The notes: generated from the letters alone by a model not told the origin. 5,199 nucleotides of DNA from Desulfobacterales bacterium (GCA_030613225.1 JAUWMJ010000267.1:1-5199); one strand, 5' to 3'. Numbered from the stretch's first letter, positions 1-5,199 are shown. Program-made: numbers and translations.

Positions 1-36
1 AAAGTTTTTATGGTTTTTTACGCAAAGGATTCCTAA
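1..36 (+). CDS. Possible C-terminal tail of an upstream gene (partial)
   Basis: Reading in frame 1, eleven sense codons run from the window edge to a TAA at 34-36, one base before the kinase ATG (TAA-G-ATG). The short peptide (KVFMVFYAKDS) is compatible with a protein C-terminus, and such tight spacing would be typical of an operon. The evidence is weak, because the other two forward frames are also open over this short stretch. The segment could equally be untranslated DNA. No function can be assigned. Confidence 0.3.
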   Translation, partial: KVFMVFYAKDS

Positions 37-37
37 G

Positions 38-1528
38 ATGTGGAATCGAATAAGCCTGCGCAACCGTATTTTTTTAATTTTGGCTGCTTTGGTTATTATT
101 ACCATGATAGGTGGTGTTGTCATGGTATGGTACACCTATCGGATGGAAAGGCTGCTGACGTCTATTACAAAAAAGGACCTGACAGCTTTCCAGACGGCCG
201 AGGCTTTGGCAACCTCCCTCGTAAATCAAAAAGGATTTCTTTCCTATTATTTTATTGATGGTGATCCGGACTGGCTAAGGCAACTGGGAGAATATCGGCA
301 GGCTTTTAATGAGCAGCTTACTGAGGCCAGGAATCTTGCCGATAGTGAACAGCAGAAAAAGGCCGTTGACCTTATAGAATTAGAGTACAGGCGGTTTGTT
401 GCCGACAAAGACCGTGTTATTGCATACTATAAAGCCGGAGAACGCGAAACCGGTGCAAGACTCCACCAAGAGGTGCGTGGCCAATTTCCCAAAATCCTTT
501 CCCTCTGCGAACAATACAAGAATATCCATACAGAAAGGATCAGGCAGGCCAGAAAGAAAAGCAGTATCCAGGCTGAAAGGCTAAGATATATAGCTGTGGC
601 TGCGGTTGCAGCTGCTTTTTTTCTGGGTATCTTTCTGGCTTTTGTCATGATTAACCATATCCTGGGTCCTGTTCAAAGGTTAGCGCTTGCGGCTGACAGG
701 AAAGGCATCAAACACCCCGCAGAAAATGAAATTAAAGCACTAAGCCGCAGTGTTCGAGGCTTGATTGAAGATGTAGATCAAGTACATTCCGAGCTGGAAA
801 AGAGCAGGGAGAACTTGTTGCAGGCTGAAAAGATGGCCCTTGTCGGAAAGCTGGCGGCAGGTATGGCCCACAGCATACGCAACCCTTTTACTTCAGTAAA
901 AATGCGCCTTTTTTCTCTGGACAGGTCCCTTGAACTGACTGCCACTCAGCAGGAAGATTTTGAAGTAATATCCGAAGAAATCCGCCATATTGATAATATT
1001 GTCCAGAATTTTCTTGAATTTTCCAGGCCTCCAAAGCTGAAAATGCAGCAAATAAGCCCGTCTGTTGTAGTTGATCTTGTAATACAACTGCTGGAACACC
1101 GTTTGAAATCATATGATGTCACCATAAAAATCATACGCAGGCGACCACTTCCCGAAATTCAGGTTGATCCTGAGCAGTTAAAGGAGGTTCTTGTAAACAT
1201 TGTTATGAATGCATGTGAAGCCATGAAAAGAGGAGGCAAAATTGTCATTTATGAAGAAGAAACTTCTGCAAAACCGCTGGGCCGGGTGGCTGTGATCCGG
1301 CTTAGCGATAATGGTCCCGGAATTCCCGAATCGATAAAGGAGAAAATATTCCAGCCTTTTTTTACAACCAAGGAGGATGGAACCGGTCTGGGGCTTAGTA
1401 TTGCCACCCGAATTGTGGAAGAGCACCAGGGCTGGCTGGATATTACATCAAAAGAAGGTGATGGAACTACATTTATTATTACACTTCCGGTAAAGGAGTC
1501 AGACCTTGAGCAACATTCTGATAATTGA
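38..1528 (+). CDS. Membrane sensor histidine kinase, HAMP-HisKA-HATPase, NtrB-like partner of the downstream sigma-54 regulator
   Basis: Two-component sensor that should autophosphorylate on His and pass the phosphate to the regulator encoded next to it. Residues 11-32 form TM1. About 33-182 are a mostly helical, charged extracytoplasmic domain resembling four-helix-bundle (4HB_MCP/CHASE3-like) sensors; its ligand is unknown. TM2 is about 184-206 and a HAMP linker about 207-255, beginning near P211. The dimerisation H-box lies at 270-283 with phospho-acceptor H278 in AHSIRNP. The ATPase domain has an N-box (N387, N391), G1 (DNGPGIP, 424-430), F-box (FQPFFTTK, 438-445) and G2 (GTGLGLS, 448-454). 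The residue after H278 is Ser instead of the usual Glu/Asp. The ATG at 38 is preceded by AAAGGA (24-29) with 8-nt spacing. The 3' end overlaps the regulator gene by 23 nt, which implies coupled translation and a cognate pair. At 496 aa it appears complete. Confidence 0.96.
   Translation: MWNRISLRNRIFLILAALVIITMIGGVVMVWYTYRMERLLTSITKKDLTAFQTAEALATSLVNQKGFLSYYFIDGDPDWLRQLGEYRQAFNEQLTEARNLADSEQQKKAVDLIELEYRRFVADKDRVIAYYKAGERETGARLHQEVRGQFPKILSLCEQYKNIHTERIRQARKKSSIQAERLRYIAVAAVAAAFFLGIFLAFVMINHILGPVQRLALAADRKGIKHPAENEIKALSRSVRGLIEDVDQVHSELEKSRENLLQAEKMALVGKLAAGMAHSIRNPFTSVKMRLFSLDRSLELTATQQEDFEVISEEIRHIDNIVQNFLEFSRPPKLKMQQISPSVVVDLVIQLLEHRLKSYDVTIKIIRRRPLPEIQVDPEQLKEVLVNIVMNACEAMKRGGKIVIYEEETSAKPLGRVAVIRLSDNGPGIPESIKEKIFQPFFTTKEDGTGLGLSIATRIVEEHQGWLDITSKEGDGTTFIITLPVKESDLEQHSDN
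1492..1498 (+). promoter_or_regulatory. Shine-Dalgarno supporting the TTG start of the response regulator
   Basis: AAAGGAG lies inside the kinase 3' end, seven bases before TTG at 1506. No ATG or GTG nearby would keep the first beta strand and acidic pocket (ILIIDDDD) of the receiver domain, so this site fixes TTG as the start. Confidence 0.85.
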
Positions 1529-2927
1529 CGACGATGATCAGCTAAGAAAAAGCTTTCAAAAGGTTTTGTCACAGGAGGGATACAGTGTTCAAGGCGCAGC
1601 TTCAGGGGAGGCAGGTCTTGATATAATACGAAAAGAAATTCCCGACCTGGTTGTTCTGGATATACGTTTGCCGGGAATGAGCGGTATGGAAACCTTTCAG
1701 GCGATTCGCGAAATAGAAGGTAAGCTTCCTGTAATTATTATGACCGCTTACGGTACAACCGAAACCGCTATTGAAGCCACTAAAATGGGAGCATTCGACT
1801 ACATGCTCAAGCCTTTTGATATTCCTGATATGCTGACTGTTATCGGTCAGGCGCTGGAAGCGGGTCGTTTTATGCGTACTCCGGTGGAGATGGACGTTGT
1901 ACCTGAAAAGGCTTCAAAAGAGGCTATTATCGGCAGGAGTAAGCCGATGCAGGATGTTTACAAGGCTATAGGCAGAGTTGCATCATCTGATGTCACTGTG
2001 CTTATCAGGGGAGAGTCGGGTACCGGAAAAGAACTGGTGGCCAGGGCCATCTACCAGCACAGCCTTCGTGCAGAAAAGCCTTTTCTTGTGATTAACTGTG
2101 TGGCAATTCCGGAAAATCTTCTTGAAAGTGAACTGTTCGGTTATGAAAAAGGGGCGTTTACAGGCGCAGTCCATCGCCGTGTAGGAAAGATCGAACAGGC
2201 TCACAAGGGGACTGTCTTTTTGGATGAAATTGGTGATATGCCTTTTTCAATACAGGCCAAGATCCTGAGATTATTGCAGGAAAGAAGCATAGAACGTCTC
2301 GGAGGGAGGGGTACAATTCCGGTAGATGTAAGAATTATTGCAGCTACCAACCGTGATCTTGAAACGGCTTTAAATGAAGGGCGCTTCAGGGACGATCTTT
2401 ATTACCGCCTTAAGGTTGTCACTATCTCACTTCCCCCCCTGCGTGAACGTACAAGCGATATACTCCTTTTGACTGAATATTTCATTTCCCGCTATACCGC
2501 TGAACTCGGTATGGATAATCCTGGAATAACTAAAGAGGCGATGGATTTACTCACCAGGCATCCCTGGCCTGGCAATATTCGAGAGCTTGGTAATGCAATT
2601 CAAAAAGCCCTGATATTCAACCGTGGGACCCCGATCCATACTGAAGAAATCGAACAGGCTATCAGCGGTGAAAACCAGGGCACATTATCTGATGAAACCA
2701 CAGTCCAGGTGGTCCGAAAATGGGCGAGAAAAGCCCTAAGTGTTAAAAACGAAAAGAATCTTTTTGATTCATGCATGGACAATATAGCGAGTATTTTAAT
2801 TAGCGAAGCACTTATCCTTTCCGGAGGTAATCGCTCCCGTGCTGCAAAGCTCCTTGGACTTTCCAGGCCAACCCTGCATTCAAAAATAGAAAAGTACAAT
2901 CTAAAAATCGAAACTTCTGTTAAATAA
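1506..2927 (+). CDS. Sigma-54-dependent response regulator, NtrC family (receiver-AAA+-Fis HTH)
   Basis: Transcriptional activator that, once phosphorylated, uses ATP to open sigma-54 RNA polymerase promoters from an upstream enhancer. The receiver domain (about 3-118) has its acidic pocket at D8-D11, phospho-acceptor D52, T80 and K102, all intact. The AAA+ domain (about 141-385) carries Walker A GESGTGKE (169-176), the sigma-54-contacting loop GAFTGA (216-221), Walker B with FLDE (238-241), an arginine-finger region near RFRDD (293-297) and sensor II in WPGNIREL (354-361). A Fis-type helix-turn-helix ends the protein (about 428-466, NRSRAAKLLGLSRPTLHSKI). At 473 aa it has normal length, with no missing catalytic residue. 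It starts at TTG and overlaps the kinase gene by 23 nt, so the kinase is the expected phosphodonor. An ideal sigma-54 promoter about 290 bp downstream makes the CBS-ACT/Usp operon a likely target (inference). It cannot be assigned to a named regulon from sequence alone. Confidence 0.97.
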   Translation: MSNILIIDDDDQLRKSFQKVLSQEGYSVQGAASGEAGLDIIRKEIPDLVVLDIRLPGMSGMETFQAIREIEGKLPVIIMTAYGTTETAIEATKMGAFDYMLKPFDIPDMLTVIGQALEAGRFMRTPVEMDVVPEKASKEAIIGRSKPMQDVYKAIGRVASSDVTVLIRGESGTGKELVARAIYQHSLRAEKPFLVINCVAIPENLLESELFGYEKGAFTGAVHRRVGKIEQAHKGTVFLDEIGDMPFSIQAKILRLLQERSIERLGGRGTIPVDVRIIAATNRDLETALNEGRFRDDLYYRLKVVTISLPPLRERTSDILLLTEYFISRYTAELGMDNPGITKEAMDLLTRHPWPGNIRELGNAIQKALIFNRGTPIHTEEIEQAISGENQGTLSDETTVQVVRKWARKALSVKNEKNLFDSCMDNIASILISEALILSGGNRSRAAKLLGLSRPTLHSKIEKYNLKIETSVK

Positions 2928-2938
2928 GACCGGTCTTA
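2925..2938. other. 14-bp perfect palindrome over the regulator stop codon
   Basis: TAAGACCGGTCTTA is self-complementary and includes the TAA stop of the response regulator. As RNA it could only form a short stem with a four-base loop, and A-rich sequence follows it instead of a U-tract, so it is not a convincing intrinsic terminator. A protein-binding site or chance are the alternatives. Confidence 0.3.
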
Positions 2939-2940
2939 AA

Positions 2941-3067
2941 ATTGAAGATTGAAGATTGAAGATTGGCGATTTAAGGAATTCTATCGATTTCAATAGAAAA
3001 GACAGAGCGACACGTGGCGCAAGCGCCTGCACTGCGCGAGCGGTACCACAAATCGTCAATATTCAAT
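2941..3067. repeat. Heptamer-repeat element A with inverted ends
   Basis: The left end is a tandem heptamer array: ATTGAAG three times (2941-2961), then a degenerate ATTGGCG (2962-2968). The last 18 bases of this arm (2955-2972) are inverted at 3050-3067, with 16 Watson-Crick pairs, one G-T pair and one mismatch. Between the arms are two smaller hairpins: TTCTAT/ATAGAA (2979-2984 with 2993-2998) and GC-rich GGCGC-AA-GCGCC (3016-3027). The AT-rich arms around a GC-rich core resemble a dispersed structured intergenic repeat (REP/BIME- or MITE-like). A small open frame through it (2956-3156) has no protein-like features. Whether the element recurs elsewhere in the genome cannot be seen here. Confidence 0.65.
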
Positions 3068-3091
3068 TTGGTTCCGGCTTGTCCGGGTTAG

Positions 3092-3110
3092 ATTTTACAT
3101 CTTGTAAAAT
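3092..3110. promoter_or_regulatory. Perfect 8-3-8 palindrome, candidate enhancer site for the sigma-54 activator
   Basis: ATTTTACA-TCT-TGTAAAAT is a perfect inverted repeat with a three-base centre. That is the size and symmetry of a site bound by a dimeric Fis-type helix-turn-helix. Its centre is about 142 bp upstream of the start site predicted from the sigma-54 promoter at 3217-3232, within the usual range for enhancer sites of NtrC-family activators. It could also fold as an RNA hairpin, but no U-tract follows, so a terminator is unlikely. Binding by the adjacent regulator is inferred. Confidence 0.45.
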
Positions 3111-3164
3111 AATCCGACATATATCCGGCTTACATCCTTACCTTACCACATCCTGAAACAATAA

Positions 3165-3177
3165 AATCAAAAGTATA
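3165..3177 (+). promoter_or_regulatory. Possible IHF-binding site between enhancer and promoter
   Basis: AATCAAAAGTATA matches the IHF core consensus WATCAANNNNTTR with one mismatch. It sits between the 3092-3110 palindrome and the sigma-54 promoter, where IHF usually bends DNA in such promoters. The local DNA is AT-rich, so a match of this quality could arise by chance. Confidence 0.25.
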
Positions 3178-3216
3178 TTCAAGCAGTTATAATTATTGCC
3201 TGGCCGATGCCTATCT

Positions 3217-3232
3217 TGGCACAGTGGTTGCT
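3217..3232 (+). promoter_or_regulatory. Sigma-54 (-24/-12) promoter for the CBS-ACT/Usp operon
   Basis: TGGCACAGTGGTTGCT matches every specified position of the sigma-54 consensus TGGCACRNNNNTTGCW. It has the obligatory GG (3218-3219) and GC (3230-3231) separated by exactly ten bases. It points at the CBS-ACT gene, with transcription expected to begin near 3243, giving a leader of about 326 nt. A sigma-54 activator gene lies immediately upstream, and a palindromic enhancer candidate is correctly placed. No comparably good -24/-12 element was seen elsewhere in the gap. Confidence 0.85.
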
Positions 3233-3316
3233 CTATAAATAGCAGAATCATTTAACCCGACAACGCAACTTGCCGGCTTTAGTTAGCAGCAGCTTCTTTT
3301 TGTGTCATGCAATATC

Positions 3317-3404
3317 GTTGCGGGTTACGAGTTACGGGTTGCGATGTGCGGGGTGCGGGTAAAAAAAAAGATTATTTCCGATTAACAACTCGCAACTCGT
3401 AACC
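3317..3404. repeat. Heptamer-repeat element B with inverted arms, in the operon leader
   Basis: Six head-to-tail heptamers of consensus GTTRCGR run from 3317 to 3358: GTTGCGG, GTTACGA, GTTACGG, GTTGCGA, then divergent TGTGCGG and GGTGCGG. The same units recur inverted at 3383-3403 (GTTACGA, GTTGCGA, GTTGTTA on the minus strand). The arms 3323-3341 and 3386-3404 pair over 19 positions with 17 Watson-Crick pairs, one G-U and one mismatch, enclosing a 44-nt loop that includes an A9 run (3361-3369). If transcription starts near 3243, this forms a large hairpin in the mRNA leader. Its role is unknown: a dispersed repeat, an RNA-stability element or a protein-binding site are all possible. Confidence 0.7.
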
Positions 3405-3439
3405 AGGCTTCGCCTTCGGCTGCGCCCCGGCAAGCCCGG
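3405..3439. repeat. GC-rich stretch with overlapping small hairpins
   Basis: Directly after element B lies a GC-rich run in which GGC, GCC, GGC and GCC triplets alternate at six-base intervals (3406-3426). Each can pair with its neighbour, giving mutually exclusive small stems such as AGGC-TTC-GCCT (3405-3415). A further CCGG-CAAGC-CCGG follows at 3427-3439. It is probably part of the same repeat family as element B. No U-tract follows, so it is not an intrinsic terminator. Confidence 0.4.
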
Positions 3440-3554
3440 AACACTCAGGTGATAACCAAACAAGTAAAAAAGGCACATTATGGTTAGCGATAAATGTCGT
3501 TGCAGGATTAAAGGAAGCAGCCAAATTATCAAAGCAATGAATTATTGCAAAAAT

Positions 3555-3561
3555 AAGGAGG
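3555..3561 (+). promoter_or_regulatory. Strong Shine-Dalgarno of the CBS-ACT gene
   Basis: AAGGAGG lies seven bases before the ATG at 3569 and fixes that start. A five-base inverted repeat, GCAAT-N5-ATTGC (3534-3548), lies just upstream. It is too short to claim as a regulatory hairpin. Confidence 0.8.
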
Positions 3562-3568
3562 AATAATC

Positions 3569-4246
3569 ATGCTGGTAAAAAACTGGATGAGCAAAAATGT
3601 TATAACAGTTGATATCAACGATTCAATGCAGGAGGCTATAAAACTGTTAAAAGAAAATGACATTAAAATGATGCCGGTTATGAAAAACGAGAAGCTTGTG
3701 GGTATAATTACAGACCGTGATTTAAAAAGGGCTTCTGCTTCTGACGCCACAACGCTGGATGTTCATGAACTTCTTTTTCTTGTCTCAAAGATAAAGGTCA
3801 GGGATATAATGACAAAAGATCCCATAATGATTCCTGACGATTTTACTGTAGAGGAAACAGCCGAAATTCTTTTAAAAAACAAAATATCCGGTGCGCCTGT
3901 TATAGATAATGAAGGAAAAGTTGTGGGAACCATCACTCAGACTGATTTATTCAAAGTACTGATTTCTCTGACAGGTGTTGGGACAAAGGGCATCCAGTTT
4001 GCCTTTTTGTTTAAAGATGAACCTGGTTCTATTAAAGAAATTGCAGATGTAATAAGAAAATACGGCGGCCGCATGGTAAGTATCCTGACTTCCTATGAGA
4101 ACGTTACCCAAGGATATCGCAAAGTCTATGTCAGGATGTATGATATCGATCGTGCAGAATTAGAAAATCTTAAAAGAGAATTTAGAGAAAAAGCAACCTT
4201 GCTTTACATGGTGGATCATCAGAAAAACAAAAGAGAGATTTACTAA
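3569..4246 (+). CDS. CBS-CBS-ACT domain protein (AcuB-like architecture)
   Basis: Probable cytoplasmic ligand-sensing protein. Residues 1-56 form a first CBS motif (KNWMSKNVITV, ending GIITDRD at 45-51) and about 75-132 a second (VRDIMTKDPIMI, ending GTITQTD at 120-126). Both keep the T-x-x-D signature (T48/D51 and T123/D126) common in CBS pairs that bind adenosyl nucleotides such as AMP, ATP or SAM. About 142-215 is an ACT-like domain (FAFLFKDEPGSIKEIADVIR) with the D-x-P-G-x-x motif of amino-acid-binding regulatory domains. Domain order and length (225 aa) match the AcuB family, whose biochemical role is poorly defined; acetoin use should not be assumed. There is no catalytic domain, so it likely acts through protein partners. 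It is the first gene of an operon with the Usp gene, whose Shine-Dalgarno overlaps this stop codon, and it lies downstream of a sigma-54 promoter. Confidence 0.93.
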   Translation: MLVKNWMSKNVITVDINDSMQEAIKLLKENDIKMMPVMKNEKLVGIITDRDLKRASASDATTLDVHELLFLVSKIKVRDIMTKDPIMIPDDFTVEETAEILLKNKISGAPVIDNEGKVVGTITQTDLFKVLISLTGVGTKGIQFAFLFKDEPGSIKEIADVIRKYGGRMVSILTSYENVTQGYRKVYVRMYDIDRAELENLKREFREKATLLYMVDHQKNKREIY

Positions 4247-4253
4247 AAGGAGG
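4245..4253 (+). promoter_or_regulatory. Shine-Dalgarno that favours ATG 4260 over GTG 4257
   Basis: AAAAGGAGG overlaps the TAA of the CBS-ACT gene. Its spacing is six bases to ATG 4260 but only three to the adjacent in-frame GTG at 4257, so the ATG is the better start. The overlap suggests translational coupling of the two genes. Confidence 0.8.
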
Positions 4254-4259
4254 TTTGTG

Positions 4260-5198
4260 ATGACAGCTAAAAGACAAAAGAAAATATTACTGGCAGTTGA
4301 CGGATCTGATCGCTCTTTTGAAACGGTCAGGTATGTAGCTAAAATTCCACCGTTTCATAAAATGCAGGTAGTTTTATTATATGTTTACAGGGGGGTACCA
4401 CAAAATTACAGCGACCTGGGAAAAGCGCCGCAGTTCAAACAATCAGTCAGAAGTGCAAGGGCGTGGGAAGCACAGCAAAAAGAAGCGCTCAAGGAACATT
4501 CGAAAAAGGTAACGCAAATTCTTTTGAATGCCGGTTTTCCAAAAGAGGCGGTTTCTGTGAGAATCCGTCACAGGAAAAAAGGGATTGCCAGAGATATCAT
4601 CAAAGAGGCTCATGAAGGTTACGATTTCATTGTGGTTGGGCGAAAGAGTACAGGCAAGATAAAGGAGATTGCTTTGGGAAGTGTTGCAACCAAACTTGTT
4701 GAAAAAATTTCTTTTAATACGCTTGTGGTGGTTGGAAAGAGCGTAGAACCGGGCAAAGCACTTCTTGCTTTAGACGGCTCAAAGGACTCTATGCGGGCTG
4801 TGGATTGTGTATGTGCTACACTGGGCGATTGCGAGGTTTGCGAGACAGAACTGGTACATGTGATCAGAGAGGATCACACGTTCCATAAAGAAAGCCAAAA
4901 AGTTGTTTTAAAGAACGACAGTTTTAAGGAAGCGAAAAAAAGTATCAGCGCTTTCTTTGATGAAGCGAAAAGCCTTTTGATAAAATCAGGGTTTGAATCG
5001 GATCAAATAAGTACGGAAATAATTACGGACGCATACAGCCGTGCCGGTGCCATTGTTCAGGAAGCTGAAAAAGGAAATTACGGGACTATAGTTGTTGCCA
5101 GAAAAGGGCTGTCCAAAGTCAGAGATTTTTTCATTGGAAGGGTTAGCAGTAAAGTAATTCAGCTGGCCAGGAAAAAAGCAGTCTGGGTTGTTACATAA
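4260..5198 (+). CDS. Tandem-domain universal stress protein (UspA family)
   Basis: Cytoplasmic stress protein with two fused Usp domains: about residues 6-160 (opening KKILLAVDGSD, Asp14) and about 165-312 (opening KALLALDGSKDS, Asp172). Single-domain Usps dimerise, and tandem ones such as UspE types mimic that within one chain. The ATP-binding signature G-x2-G-x9-G-S/T is imperfect in both halves. Domain 1 (127-141) has Ser at the second glycine. Domain 2 (280-294) has Ala at the first glycine and Arg at the final Ser/Thr. Nucleotide binding is therefore uncertain. Four cysteines cluster in domain 2 (C183, C185, C191, C194; C-x-C-x5-C-x2-C). The start is taken as ATG 4260 (312 aa); GTG 4257 would add one residue. 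The stop (TAA 5196-5198) is one base from the window end, so the protein is complete. It is co-transcribed with the CBS-ACT gene. Confidence 0.95.
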   Translation: MTAKRQKKILLAVDGSDRSFETVRYVAKIPPFHKMQVVLLYVYRGVPQNYSDLGKAPQFKQSVRSARAWEAQQKEALKEHSKKVTQILLNAGFPKEAVSVRIRHRKKGIARDIIKEAHEGYDFIVVGRKSTGKIKEIALGSVATKLVEKISFNTLVVVGKSVEPGKALLALDGSKDSMRAVDCVCATLGDCEVCETELVHVIREDHTFHKESQKVVLKNDSFKEAKKSISAFFDEAKSLLIKSGFESDQISTEIITDAYSRAGAIVQEAEKGNYGTIVVARKGLSKVRDFFIGRVSSKVIQLARKKAVWVVT

Positions 5199-5199
5199 G

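Noticed and set aside
1249..1572. Minus-strand open frames under the kinase and regulator genes
   Set aside because: They are antisense shadows of strongly conserved coding sequence with no domain of their own.
3092..3110. Reading the 8-3-8 palindrome as a terminator of the regulator transcript
   Set aside because: The stem is AT-rich and followed by AATCCG, not a U-tract, so a DNA-binding site fits better.
2956..3156. Small forward open frame of 66 codons through element A
   Set aside because: It starts inside the tandem repeat, lacks a Shine-Dalgarno, crosses the inverted arms and palindrome, and has no protein-like composition.
3271..3301. Possible intrinsic terminator before the T-run at 3296-3301
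   Set aside because: No stable stem immediately precedes the T-run; only three-base pairings can be found.
3307..3402. Leader open frame from ATG 3307 through the heptamer array
   Set aside because: It is 31 codons with no Shine-Dalgarno; its openness follows from the repeat composition.
2941..3404. CRISPR array
   Set aside because: The repeats are contiguous seven-base units with no regular spacers, and no cas genes are present.
3332..3532. Minus-strand open frame of 66 codons across element B
   Set aside because: It reads through the repeat arms and GC-rich hairpins antisense to the operon leader, with no ribosome site or recognisable domain.
3537..3566. Nine-codon upstream open frame overlapping the CBS-ACT Shine-Dalgarno
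   Set aside because: The nearest purine-rich stretch is about 20 nt upstream, too far to drive initiation, and there is no leader-peptide signature such as repeated amino acids.

Overview
The window looks like chromosomal DNA from an anaerobic, Desulfobacterota-like bacterium (older name Deltaproteobacteria). This is inferred from gene content: an NtrC-type sigma-54 two-component pair, a CBS-CBS-ACT protein, a tandem universal stress protein, and intergenic DNA full of heptamer repeats. No 16S rRNA or other taxonomic marker is present. All four complete genes are on the + strand.

Positions 1-36 may be the last codons of an upstream gene. A membrane sensor histidine kinase (38-1528) follows, overlapping by 23 nt a sigma-54-dependent response regulator (1506-2927, TTG start). 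The two are translationally linked and are almost certainly a cognate pair.

A 641-bp gap (2928-3568) holds no convincing gene but has a lot of structure. In order it contains: a 14-bp palindrome on the regulator's stop codon; a heptamer-repeat element with inverted ends (2941-3067); a perfect 8-3-8 palindrome (3092-3110); an IHF-like site (3165-3177); a full-consensus sigma-54 promoter (3217-3232); and a second heptamer-repeat inverted element (3317-3404) with a GC-rich tail (3405-3439).

The second operon follows: a CBS-CBS-ACT protein (3569-4246), then a two-domain universal stress protein (start best placed at 4260, ends 5198). The Shine-Dalgarno of the second overlaps the stop of the first.

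The most economical model is a local circuit. The kinase senses an extracytoplasmic signal and phosphorylates the sigma-54 activator. The activator binds the 3092-3110 palindrome, about 140 bp upstream of the predicted start site, and DNA bending helps it fire the 3217-3232 promoter. That drives the CBS-ACT and Usp genes, two small-ligand or adenylate-responsive stress proteins, from a long (about 326 nt) leader carrying a strong heptamer-built hairpin. The protein calls are firm; the circuit is inference.
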